From Comamonas testosteroni (GTDB taxonomy: Bacteria > Pseudomonadota > Gammaproteobacteria > Burkholderiales > Burkholderiaceae_C), in contig NZ_CP129672.1 in the NCBI RefSeq assembly GCF_030505195.1, positions 3,878,501-3,942,500 of the forward strand: a stretch of DNA of 64,000 nt, read 5' to 3'. Both the position numbers and the translations under genes were made by a program. Below, one piece after another: positions 47,349 through 55,509 of the stretch (the first letter of the stretch is position 1; every line of letters starts with the position of its first letter). The notes below the pieces were generated by a model that made no database searches, was not told the DNA's origin, and worked only from the letters and a program-made list of their open reading frames with translations.

Positions 47349-49559
47349 ATGCACAAGCAGTACGAGTGGCAGTTTTTCCGCGCCGGCGAGGTGGACCAGG
47401 TGGTGATCCGCACGGGCCAGGACATTGCCCATATTGGTGAGCTCGATCAGAAGCTGTGGGTGGCTCTGGCCTGTCCCACCAGAGGTATCGAGTTCGACAG
47501 CGCAACGCTGGATTTGATTGACGAAAGCAAGGACGGACGTATTCGTCCCCCGGAGCTGGTGGCCGCCTGTGAATGGGCCGTGGCAAGAGTGCGTGACCCG
47601 CAAGTTCTGGCCGATGGCGGCGATGTGCTGCAACTGGGCAGCATCAACGATGCGACGCAGGAAGGCGCGCTGCTGCTGGCGGAGGCCAGGCGCGTGCTGG
47701 AACTCGCGGGCCTGCCCGATGCCCAGGCCATCACGCTGGCCCAGGTGCAGGAGCGCATGGCCTCGCTGCAGGCCCTGCGCTTCAATGGCGACGGCGTCGT
47801 CAGTGCAGCCACGGCCGAAGGCGATGAGGCGCTGGCCGGTCTGATTGCGCGCATTCAGGAGCTTTACGGTGCGGTGGACGGCAGCGATGGAGTGCCCGGC
47901 ATCAACCGCAGCAAGGCCGAGGCCTTCTGGGAAGACGTGCAAAGCCTGCAGGACTGGTTTGCCCGGGCGCAAGGGCTGGGTTGCAATCTGCAGCCGCGCG
48001 CACAGGCGCTGGCGGCTGCGCAGGCCGTGAACGCGGTGCAGGCCAAAGTCGATGACTTTTTTGCCCGCACGCGACTGGTGGAGTTCGATGCCAATGCACG
48101 GGCACCGCTCAACCCCACGGAAGAGGGCTATGCCGCTTTGGGGGCGCTGGTGCTCAGCAATGCATCGGAGTCTGTGGCCGCGCTGCCGCTGGCTGCCGTT
48201 ACCGGCGAGCGCAGCCTGCCGCTGGTCAATGGCGTCAATCCCGCCTGGGCTGCGGCCTTGCAGACCTTGCGCGAGCAGGCCGTGCAGCCCGTGTTCGGCC
48301 AAGCGCTGACGGCGCTGACCGAGGTGCAGTGGGATCAGCTCAAGACCATGCTGGCTCATTGCCAGCAATGGTTGTCAGAGTGCCCTGCCACGCCGCTGGG
48401 CGCAGTGAGCGAGGCCGAGATTCAGCAGTTGCTGTCCAGCGGACTGAAAGACGCCGTAATGCAGTTGCTGGACCATGACGATGCCGAAAAAGAGCATGCC
48501 GTGCAGGCCATGGCCCTGGAAAAGCTGATCCGCCTGCAGCGCGATCTGCTGGAGCTGCTCAACAACTTTGTCTCCTTCTCCCGCTTCTATCGCCGCGAAG
48601 GCGCGGCCTTCCAGGCCGGGACCTTGTTCCTGGACGGCCGCAGCTGCGATCTGACCGTGGAGGTGGCCGATGCCGCCGCCCACTCGGTGCTGGCCGCCAT
48701 GGCCAAGACCTATCTGGCCTATTGCGAGTGCAAGCGCGAGGGGCAGAAGAAGACGATCGTTGCGGCCTTCACGGCAGGCGATGTGGACTTTCTGTTCGTG
48801 GGGCGCAACGGCGTGTTCTACGACCGTGCGGGCCAGGACTGGGATGCGACCATCGTCAAGCTCATCGACAACCCGACCAGCATCGGCCAGGCCTTTTTTT
48901 CGCCCTACAAGAAGTTCCTGCGCATGATCGAGGAGCAGGTCGCCAAGCATGCCGCAGCCAAGAACGATGTGGTCAATACCAGCCTCGGCGACAACGCGGC
49001 CAAGCTGGTGACAGCGCCCAAGGAGCTGGCCCAGGCACCTGCCGCAGCGCGCAAGACCGATGTGGGGACGGTGGCCGCCATCGGCGTGGCACTGGGCTCG
49101 CTCAGTGCCGTGATCGTTGGCATCTTCGGCAAGTTCATCGAACTGGGGCCGTGGATTCCGGTGGCCATACTGGGCCTTATCCTGGCCATCTCCGGCCCCA
49201 GCATGCTGATTGCCTGGCTCAAGCTGCGTCAGCGCAGCCTGGGACCGATTCTGGATGCCAGCGGCTGGGCCATCAATGGCCGCATGAACATCAATCTGGG
49301 CCTGGGTCGCAGCCTGTCGCAGACGGCCAAGGTGCCGGTCAACGCCAAGCGCAATATTGCCGACCCTTATGCGGACAGTCATGGCCTGCGCAACAGCCTG
49401 TGTGTGCTGGCACTGATGGCAGCCGCCGCGCTGCTGGCCTGGCGCATGCACTGGCTGGACACCGTGCTGCCCGTCAGCTGGCAGCACGGCCCTGCAGTCG
49501 CTAGCGTGCCAGCGGCCAGTGCGCCGGCAGCGGCCGCAGCAGGAGCCGCAGTCAGGTAA
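47349..49559 (+). CDS. Large uncharacterised membrane protein with EF-hand-like loops
   Basis: This 736-residue protein was not assigned to a characterised family. Near the N-terminus DLIDESKDGRIRPPELV matches a canonical EF-hand calcium loop (D-x-S-x-D-G-x-I-x-x-x-E). FNGDGVVSAATAEGDEAL and VDGSDGVPGINRSKAEAF resemble further loops. The centre is helical and Ala/Gln-rich. Three hydrophobic segments lie near the C-terminus: VAAIGVALGSLSAVIVGIFG, WIPVAILGLILAISGP and LCVLALMAAAALLAW. No signal peptide is present. The ATG at 47349 (MHKQYEWQFF) is preferred over 47304. A terminator follows, so it is monocistronic. Confidence 0.8.
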   Translation: MHKQYEWQFFRAGEVDQVVIRTGQDIAHIGELDQKLWVALACPTRGIEFDSATLDLIDESKDGRIRPPELVAACEWAVARVRDPQVLADGGDVLQLGSINDATQEGALLLAEARRVLELAGLPDAQAITLAQVQERMASLQALRFNGDGVVSAATAEGDEALAGLIARIQELYGAVDGSDGVPGINRSKAEAFWEDVQSLQDWFARAQGLGCNLQPRAQALAAAQAVNAVQAKVDDFFARTRLVEFDANARAPLNPTEEGYAALGALVLSNASESVAALPLAAVTGERSLPLVNGVNPAWAAALQTLREQAVQPVFGQALTALTEVQWDQLKTMLAHCQQWLSECPATPLGAVSEAEIQQLLSSGLKDAVMQLLDHDDAEKEHAVQAMALEKLIRLQRDLLELLNNFVSFSRFYRREGAAFQAGTLFLDGRSCDLTVEVADAAAHSVLAAMAKTYLAYCECKREGQKKTIVAAFTAGDVDFLFVGRNGVFYDRAGQDWDATIVKLIDNPTSIGQAFFSPYKKFLRMIEEQVAKHAAAKNDVVNTSLGDNAAKLVTAPKELAQAPAAARKTDVGTVAAIGVALGSLSAVIVGIFGKFIELGPWIPVAILGLILAISGPSMLIAWLKLRQRSLGPILDASGWAINGRMNINLGLGRSLSQTAKVPVNAKRNIADPYADSHGLRNSLCVLALMAAAALLAWRMHWLDTVLPVSWQHGPAVASVPAASAPAAAAAGAAVR

Positions 49560-49718
49560 GCCAGGCAAGCCAGGAGCACGTGCCGTCTGCACAGGCTGGC
49601 GGCAGGCTCATCGCCTCTTTGGCTGGCAGTTCGCTGCGTCCCCAATACCGCTGGCATGGGTGCGGTATTGGGCGGCTCAGCCGGAATCTGTCCTAGAGTG
49701 CAGTTCTGTACTCACCGA

Positions 49719-49754
49719 AACACCTTGGATGTGCATGCTTCCAAGGTGTTTTTT
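49719..49754 (+). terminator. Rho-independent terminator before the 49782 gene
   Basis: An 11-bp stem AACACCTTGGA/TCCAAGGTGTT with a 10-nt loop and T-run. It ends transcription from the large membrane protein gene, 160 bp downstream of its stop. Confidence 0.8.
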
Positions 49755-49781
49755 CATTGCATTTGATGACAGGAGCAAGCC

Positions 49782-50081
49782 ATGGGACGTGCCATCCATA
49801 GCGCACATGAACTTCTCGCCACCGATGAGTGTGAGCTCTACGACCTTTCCCAGTCCGATGCGGCCCTGGTCAGGCTGAGCCCGGCCCAGCGCCGCCTGCA
49901 ACTGCAGCGCGCCCGTGCCATGCGCGACCGGGCGCGTGCGCTGTACCGCAAGCAGGTCGGCCATACGCTGCACCACACGGCCACCAAGCGTGGCTTCACG
50001 GGCATGGCCAACGAGCGCACTCGCCAGAAGGCCCAGGTGCTGTCCGAGGTGGTGCGCAGGCTGGCGGGCGAGCCGACTTGA
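49782..50081 (+). CDS. Small basic hypothetical protein
   Basis: This 99-residue Arg-rich protein was not recognised. It is predicted to be largely helical, with LSPAQRRLQLQRARAMRDRARALYRKQ in the middle and NERTRQKAQVLSEVVRRL at the end. An AGGAG ribosome binding site lies at good spacing before the ATG, and codon use looks like that of real genes nearby. The basic, helical character could suit RNA or DNA binding, but this is not established. Confidence 0.65.
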   Translation: MGRAIHSAHELLATDECELYDLSQSDAALVRLSPAQRRLQLQRARAMRDRARALYRKQVGHTLHHTATKRGFTGMANERTRQKAQVLSEVVRRLAGEPT

Positions 50082-50122
50082 ATCCGCGTCGTCTCGGTGG
50101 ATCTGTATGGATATTAAAAAGT

Positions 50123-50209
50123 GAGCTTGTTACGCAGGCTATTCATAGATTTCAATATGAAAACATATTGAAATCGTTGAGCGGATTGCGCTGCAAGCTC
50201 CTTTTTTAT
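50123..50209 (+). repeat. Dispersed hairpin family member with T-run, between convergent genes
   Basis: An inner perfect 12-bp stem GATTTCAATATG/CATATTGAAATC with AAAA loop (50148-50175) sits in an outer stem GAGCTTG/CAAGCTC (50123-50129 and 50194-50200), followed by CTTTTTTAT. It probably terminates the plus-strand gene and overlaps the end of the convergent nuclease gene. The inner core is shared with the repeat at 32416-32449. Confidence 0.6.
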
Positions 50210-51231
50210 GCTGTCGGCAGATTCACTGCCGACAGCAGCGGCATGCCGGTGCGGCGGGTGAACTCCTCGTAGCTGATGGGCGGGCCCATGCGGGTGTCGG
50301 CACTATTGGCCTGCCAGTACACCCAGCTCTTGCCGGTGCTGGCGTCATAGACCAGCTTGAAGAGGTAGTCGGGCACCGCCACCTTGCCCGCACCGATGGT
50401 CGAGGCATTTTTGCTGAACACCGGGCCGGTGAAGACATAGACGTCGCCCCGGGCACGCAGCGCGTATTTGCGCGTGGCCTGTTCCACCTGGCTCCAGGCT
50501 CCCGCGTTGTGCACCTGGTTTTGCGGAACCATATTGGCGAGGCTGAAACTCTGGGCCATGGCCTCGGGCGTGCTCATGTCTGCTGCCGGGGCCATATGGC
50601 CGCGCGAAAAGCCGGAGCGCTTGTAGTCATCAAGCTCGGAGCGCTCGGCGCTCGGCAGGCGGGCGTCGGCATAGAACTTGTCGCTGCGCTGCAAGCCCTG
50701 GGCCTGCTGCAGCGTCTGGCGGTTCAGACGCTCGGCCACAAACACCGGGGTCTTGGTGCTGCCGTTGTGCAGAACGGCAAAACCCGAAAAGCACAGCTCG
50801 CGCTCATGGGAGTGCAGTTGCAGGGCCGGAGCCTTGCCGCCGGGAAAGAACTGGGGGCAGCCGGCAAAGTGCGTGGGCTGGGCAGTTGCCGTGACATCGG
50901 CCTTGGCCACCTTGCCGCCCACGCTGGGCGTGTGGGAGCCGGAGCCGGAATGCAGACCATCCAGATCCGGCCAGCCGTTCTTGCGAAAGGCCTGCAGGCG
51001 CTGGCCCAGCGCATCCAGTGCGGGAATATGCAGGCTCGCCAGCGCCTGGCCCAGCAGTTTTTCGGCAGAGGCACCGGGATTGAAGCTGCAGCTGGCAATC
51101 TGGAAGCTGGCCAGCGCCGCCGCACCTGCAGACAGGGCAAAGCGCTTGATGCGGGAGAGACTGTAGCGAGCAGTCTTGGAGGCATTGCCGCGCTTGCGCG
51201 CAGGCGTTTTCTTTTTCTTGGCGGTCGTCAT
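50206..51231 (-). CDS. Membrane-anchored DNA/RNA non-specific endonuclease (NUC1 type)
   Basis: This 341-residue beta-beta-alpha-metal nuclease has the active-site motif SGFSRGHMAPAADM (catalytic His in RGH). The metal Asn is in LANMVPQNQVHNAGAW, and DVYVFTGPVF follows. The N-terminus is very basic (KKKKTPARKRGNASKTAR), then a single hydrophobic segment (LSAGAAALASFQIASC) could be a lipoprotein-like or membrane anchor, putting the enzyme in the periplasm. The usual Asp before RGH is Ser here. The start at 51231 is chosen; the frame reaches to 51348. Confidence 0.85.
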   Translation of the reverse strand: MTTAKKKKTPARKRGNASKTARYSLSRIKRFALSAGAAALASFQIASCSFNPGASAEKLLGQALASLHIPALDALGQRLQAFRKNGWPDLDGLHSGSGSHTPSVGGKVAKADVTATAQPTHFAGCPQFFPGGKAPALQLHSHERELCFSGFAVLHNGSTKTPVFVAERLNRQTLQQAQGLQRSDKFYADARLPSAERSELDDYKRSGFSRGHMAPAADMSTPEAMAQSFSLANMVPQNQVHNAGAWSQVEQATRKYALRARGDVYVFTGPVFSKNASTIGAGKVAVPDYLFKLVYDASTGKSWVYWQANSADTRMGPPISYEEFTRRTGMPLLSAVNLPTA

Positions 51232-51349
51232 TGAGGCGGCAATGGTACGCCGCTTGAATGCGGCTTGAGGCATGGCGCGCCCCGCAGGCCGCACTTTGTG
51301 TGTCCGGCAATGAAACCGTATGTGAATCGCCTGCCTGCAGGCGCGCAAT

Positions 51350-52168
51350 TCAAGGGCCGGGTGTTTGTTTCAAGCCGTGATGTTGCCGATACTGGCCTGG
51401 CGTCAGGCCCAGGTGTTGGCGAAATAGATGGCCCATATGCGACTGGTGGTTGAAGCCGCAGTCCAGCGCGATCTGCGTGAGGGACAGATCGGGGCCACGC
51501 ATCATGGCGCGGGCCGCCTGCAGCCGGGTCTCCGTGATCCAGGCATGCGGCGTCATGCCCGTGAGCCGTGTGAACTCGCGCAGAAAGCGCAAGGGGCTGG
51601 TGCCCACCATGGCGGACAGCTCGGCAATGCTCAGCGGCCGATCGAGCTCGGCGGCAATGCGCTCCAGCACGCGCGCATAGCCGGCGCCGGGGCGCGCGTC
51701 GCCCCCGCAGGCGCTGCCTTCCTGGCAGGCCAGAAAGCGCAGCGCAGCCTGCTCGATGGCCAGAGCGTCCGGCTGCGGGCTGAGCAGCAGCCGGCGCAGA
51801 TGCTGCGCCATCTGCAAGGCCGCACGCTCGCCATGTCGCGAGATGCGCTGTGGCGGCCTCGGCGCGTCAGCCTCATGGGCGGCATAGCGCAGCACCAGAT
51901 ATTCGCCGCCGGTGGCCGATTCGGAAAATACCTCCACGCCCGGCGGTGTATAGCTCAGGGTGCCGGGCCAGGTGTCGAAGTCCACGCGCCTGTCGGAGGC
52001 AATCGCGTGCACGCCTTGCTGCCTTTGCAGCGCAATGCCCAGCGTATGCATGCGCACCGGGTCGCGGCTGCTGTAGGCGGCGCGATCGAGCAAATGGATC
52101 TGCACGGCTGGCGCATCGGTTGCCAAAGGCTGAATCAGGTGGGTCTTCATGGCTTGCTGAAATTTCAT
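51350..52168 (-). CDS. AraC family transcriptional regulator
   Basis: This 272-residue regulator has an N-terminal cupin-like sensing domain (AYSSRDPVRMHTLGIALQRQ to YTPPGVEVFSES). Two C-terminal helix-turn-helix units follow: RPLSIAELSAMVGTSPLRFLREF and LSLTQIALDCGFNHQSHMGHLFRQHLGLTPGQYR. It is divergent from the racemase gene and probably controls it. ATG codons at 52168 and 52150 are both possible starts; neither has a strong ribosome binding site. Confidence 0.9.
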   Translation of the reverse strand: MKFQQAMKTHLIQPLATDAPAVQIHLLDRAAYSSRDPVRMHTLGIALQRQQGVHAIASDRRVDFDTWPGTLSYTPPGVEVFSESATGGEYLVLRYAAHEADAPRPPQRISRHGERAALQMAQHLRRLLLSPQPDALAIEQAALRFLACQEGSACGGDARPGAGYARVLERIAAELDRPLSIAELSAMVGTSPLRFLREFTRLTGMTPHAWITETRLQAARAMMRGPDLSLTQIALDCGFNHQSHMGHLFRQHLGLTPGQYRQHHGLKQTPGP

Positions 52169-52207
52169 GATAGACGATGGCGGCCGGCCGGCCTCACACT
52201 GGCGCTC

Positions 52208-52936
52208 ATGAATCAAGACCTGCAAACAAGCGCCGGGCCGCAGCGCGTCATCGGCCTGATCGGCGGCATGAGCTGGGAGTCCAGCGCCGAGTACTACCGC
52301 CTGATCAACCAGGGTGTCCGGGACCGTCTGGGGGCGCTGCGCTCGGCCAGGCTGCTGATGTACAGCGTGGACTTCGGCCCTGTCGAGCAGGCCCAGCATG
52401 AAGGCCGCTGGCATGACGCGGCAGCGCTGCTGGCCGATGCCGCCCGGCGTCTGCAAGCCGGCGGCGCCGACTGCGTGCTGCTTTGCACCAACACCATGCA
52501 CAAGGTGGCGGATCAGGTGGCGGCAGCCGTGTCGATTCCTTTTGTGCACATAGCCGACCCGGTCGGTGCGGCCGCGCGTGCAGCCGGCGTGCAGGTGCTG
52601 GGGCTGCTGGGAACGCGCTTCACCATGGAGCAGCCGTTCATGCGCGAGAGGCTGGAGCAGCAGTTCGGCCTGAAGGTGCTGGTGCCGGGCGAGGCCGAGC
52701 GCGCGCAGGTGCATCGCATCATCTATGAGGAGCTTTGCGCGGGGCAGATCAGCGATGTGTCACGCAAGCTCTATCAGCGTGCCATCGAGTCATTGGCGGC
52801 CCGTGGGGCGCAGGCCGTGGTGCTGGGGTGCACGGAAATCGGCTTGCTCATCAAGAGCGAAGACAGCGTGCTGCCGGTGCTGGACACCACGGCCTTGCAT
52901 GCTGCAGCGGCCGTGGACTTTGCGCTGCGGGCCTGA
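52208..52936 (+). CDS. Aspartate/glutamate racemase family protein
   Basis: This 242-residue cofactor-independent racemase has two catalytic cysteines, in LLCTNTMHKVAD and VVLGCTEIGLL, and the family start VIGLIGGMSWESSAEYYRLIN. It resembles YgeA/RacX broad-specificity amino acid racemases. It lies 39 bp from the divergent AraC regulator. The substrate is not visible. Confidence 0.9.
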   Translation: MNQDLQTSAGPQRVIGLIGGMSWESSAEYYRLINQGVRDRLGALRSARLLMYSVDFGPVEQAQHEGRWHDAAALLADAARRLQAGGADCVLLCTNTMHKVADQVAAAVSIPFVHIADPVGAAARAAGVQVLGLLGTRFTMEQPFMRERLEQQFGLKVLVPGEAERAQVHRIIYEELCAGQISDVSRKLYQRAIESLAARGAQAVVLGCTEIGLLIKSEDSVLPVLDTTALHAAAAVDFALRA

Positions 52937-52947
52937 GCTGACGGAGA

Positions 52948-54021
52948 TCAGTGCGCCGAGCCCGGCTGGCGGATCTCCGGAATGGCGCAATGCGTGCTGG
53001 CCTCGTTCATGGCAATGTCATGCTCGTGCTTGGCCACCTCCACCGACATGGCCTGCGGCAGCGGCACGGCGTTCTTCACGGCCAGAATCTCGGCCATCAC
53101 GCTCACCGCGATCTCTGCCGGAGTCTTGCTGCCGATATAGAGGCCGATGGGGCCGCGCAGCTTGGCCAGCGACGCTTCGGTCTCGCCAAAGTGCTCCATC
53201 ATGCGCTCGCGCCTGGCGTGGTTGTTGCGGCGCGAGCCGATGGCGCCCACATAGAAGGCCGGGCTGTGCAGGGCTTCGAGCAGGGCCAGGTCGTCGAGCT
53301 TGGGGTCGTGGGTGAGGGCGACGATGCAGCTGCGCGCATCGGGCTTGAAGGCCGTGACGGCATCGTCGGGCATGTCGGTGACGGTGCTGACCTGGGCCAC
53401 GGACCAGCTGCCCATGTATTCCTCGCGCGGGTCGCAGACGGTGACCGTGAAGCCGTTGAACAAGGCCATGGTGGCCAGGTATTCCGCCAGGGCCCCCGCA
53501 CCGATCAGCAGCATGCGGTAGCCGGGGCCGAGGTGGTTGACGAGTTGCTGGCCGTCAAACTCCAGCACATCGGGGTGCTCGGCCGTCTGCAGGCTGACTT
53601 CGCCGCTGCCGCAGTCGACGCTGCGTTTCACCAGTGATCCTGCTTCAAGCTCGGCCACCAGTTGCTGCAGGCTGGCCGCATCGGGGTTGAATTCCAGCAG
53701 CAGCTCCAGCGTGCCGCCGCAGGGCAGGCCGAAGCGGTGGGCCTCGTCGGCGCTCACGCCATAGCGCACCAGCTGCGGCGGGCCGTCCGGGATGCCCAGA
53801 TTCTGGTTCAGGGCCTTGGTGTGGCGGGCGATCAGATCGTCTTCGATGCAGCCGCCCGATACCGAGCCAATGGCGCGACCGTCCTCGCGCAAGGCCATCA
53901 TGGAGCCCACGGGCCGCGGGGACGAGCCCCAGGTGCGCACCACGGTGGCGAGCAAGGCGTGCTGACCGGCCGAGCGCCAGTCACGCAGTGCCTTGAGTAC
54001 CAAGACGTCGATATTGTCCAT
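52948..54021 (-). CDS. xdhC: XdhC/CoxI family molybdenum enzyme maturation factor
   Basis: This 357-residue XdhC-type protein carries the N-terminal CoxI domain (ATVVRTWGSSPRPVGSMMALREDG, SVSGGCIEDDL) and a C-terminal Rossmann domain (MLLIGAGALAEYLATMALF, FYVGAIGSRRNNHARRERM, PIGLYIGSKTPAEIAVSVMAEI). Such proteins bind and sulfurate the molybdenum cofactor before insertion into xanthine-oxidase-type enzymes. It lies directly after the molybdenum hydroxylase genes and should serve them, though a terminator lies between. The start MDNIDVLVL is preferred over the frame start at 54066. Confidence 0.9.
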   Translation of the reverse strand: MDNIDVLVLKALRDWRSAGQHALLATVVRTWGSSPRPVGSMMALREDGRAIGSVSGGCIEDDLIARHTKALNQNLGIPDGPPQLVRYGVSADEAHRFGLPCGGTLELLLEFNPDAASLQQLVAELEAGSLVKRSVDCGSGEVSLQTAEHPDVLEFDGQQLVNHLGPGYRMLLIGAGALAEYLATMALFNGFTVTVCDPREEYMGSWSVAQVSTVTDMPDDAVTAFKPDARSCIVALTHDPKLDDLALLEALHSPAFYVGAIGSRRNNHARRERMMEHFGETEASLAKLRGPIGLYIGSKTPAEIAVSVMAEILAVKNAVPLPQAMSVEVAKHEHDIAMNEASTHCAIPEIRQPGSAH

Positions 54022-54114
54022 TGCTTGCTTTCTCTGTTTCTCTCGCTCGCTGCAATTTTGAAGCATCAGGCGGGCGCTGGGTAGCGGCGCTACCCGTAAA
54101 TGATCACGCGCAAA

Positions 54115-54149
54115 AAGGCCTTCCGAGGCCCGATGGGACAGGGAAGGCC
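54115..54149 (-). terminator. Terminator of the cytochrome c gene
   Basis: GGCCTTCC and its complement GGAAGGCC flank a smaller GGCC-rich loop. On the minus strand a T-run follows. It lies about 40 bp after the cytochrome gene stop, separating it from xdhC. Confidence 0.65.
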
Positions 54150-54190
54150 GGCTTGTGCAGAGCTGTGCAGCGCTTTGGCAGCGCCTGCTG

Positions 54191-55486
54191 TCAATGCGCC
54201 TGGGTCTGCTTGCGCAACTGGCCTACCTTGGCAGCCAGGTCCTTCCACTCGTCCACACCGTACTGGGCACGCATGGTGTTGAGCAGGGTGGCGATCTGTG
54301 CATCGCTGAGTGCATGGCGGAAGGCGGGCATGGTGCCCAGGTCGGCATGGGCCGGATGTTGCACGCCTTCGAGCACGGCCATGATGGCGTTGTCGGGCGA
54401 TGCGGAGTGCAGGCTGGTGCTCAGCGCCAGCTGGGGACGCACGCCGAAGCTGCTGCCCGAGGGGTCTGCCTTGTGGCAGGCCATGCAGGCGCCCTGGTAC
54501 AGGCGGTAGCCTTCGGCATCAAGCGCCAGCTTGGGCTTGGCGGTCTTCTCTTCGATGAGTGCCTTGGCATCGCCGGGCGCGGCGTCGGCCTTGCGGTAGC
54601 TCATCAGATAGGTGGCAATGGCGTCGAGGTCGGCATCGCTTTGCTGCGACAGGCCGTGGGCCACGGGAGCCATGGGGCCGGCTGCCACGCTGTGACGGGC
54701 CGAGAAGCCGGTCTTCATGTAGTCGACCAGATCCTGCTTGGTCCAGGGCAGGGGCGAGGCCGTCTTGTCCGTCAGAGCAGGAGCATCCCAGCCTTCGGCG
54801 CTGCCGCCGGTGAGATGGAATTCACCCGTTTTTTCAGCGGCCAGGCCGTTGCGCGGTGTGTGGCAGGCACTGCAGTGCCCCAGGCCTTCGACCAGATAGG
54901 CACCGCGATTCCACTCGGGAGCCTGCTTTTCATCGTCCTTGACGACGCCGGGTTTGAGGTAGAGCCAGTTCCAGGCTGCAATGCCGCGGCGCACGTTGTA
55001 GGGGAAGTTCAGCGCCGTCTTGGGCGGCTGACTCTCCACGGCAGGCTCGCTCATCAAAAAGGCGTACAAGGCCTTCATGTCCTCATCCGTCACGCGGCTG
55101 AAGGCCGTGTAGGGGAAGGCGGGGTAGAGGTACTGGCCTTCGCGGTCCACGCCGTGGCGCATGGCGCGCTCGAAGGCTTCATAGCTCCAGCTGCCGATGC
55201 CGGTCTGCAGATCGGGCGTGATGTTGCTGGTGTAGATGGTGCCGAAGGGGCTGGGCATGGCCAGACCGCCCGCGTTGGTCTTGCCGCTGGGAGCAGTGTG
55301 GCAAACGGCGCAGTCGCCCATGGCGGCCAGCAGCTTGCCCTTGGCAATCTGCTGGGGTGTGAAGTCGGCAGCGGCAATGGCTGACTGGGGCGCAATCTCG
55401 CCCTGATGGGTGAGCGCCAGGCCGGCGGCAGCCAGCACGACCACTACAGCCGCACCGCCCGCCAGAATCTTTTGGAACGTTCGCAT
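54191..55486 (-). CDS. Three-heme cytochrome c subunit of molybdenum hydroxylase
   Basis: This 431-residue protein has an N-terminal hydrophobic anchor (ILAGGAAVVVVLAAAGLAL) and three CxxCH heme sites: CAVCH, CSACH and CMACH. The layout is that of the cytochrome subunits of alcohol and aldehyde dehydrogenases and of nicotinate dehydrogenase. It accepts electrons from the hydroxylase on the periplasmic side and passes them to the respiratory chain. The ATG at 55486 is preferred over a GTG at 55513 that overlaps the large subunit stop. Confidence 0.92.
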   Translation of the reverse strand: MRTFQKILAGGAAVVVVLAAAGLALTHQGEIAPQSAIAAADFTPQQIAKGKLLAAMGDCAVCHTAPSGKTNAGGLAMPSPFGTIYTSNITPDLQTGIGSWSYEAFERAMRHGVDREGQYLYPAFPYTAFSRVTDEDMKALYAFLMSEPAVESQPPKTALNFPYNVRRGIAAWNWLYLKPGVVKDDEKQAPEWNRGAYLVEGLGHCSACHTPRNGLAAEKTGEFHLTGGSAEGWDAPALTDKTASPLPWTKQDLVDYMKTGFSARHSVAAGPMAPVAHGLSQQSDADLDAIATYLMSYRKADAAPGDAKALIEEKTAKPKLALDAEGYRLYQGACMACHKADPSGSSFGVRPQLALSTSLHSASPDNAIMAVLEGVQHPAHADLGTMPAFRHALSDAQIATLLNTMRAQYGVDEWKDLAAKVGQLRKQTQAH

Positions 55487-55509
55487 ATCTATGTTCTTTA
55501 TCGGTGGAG

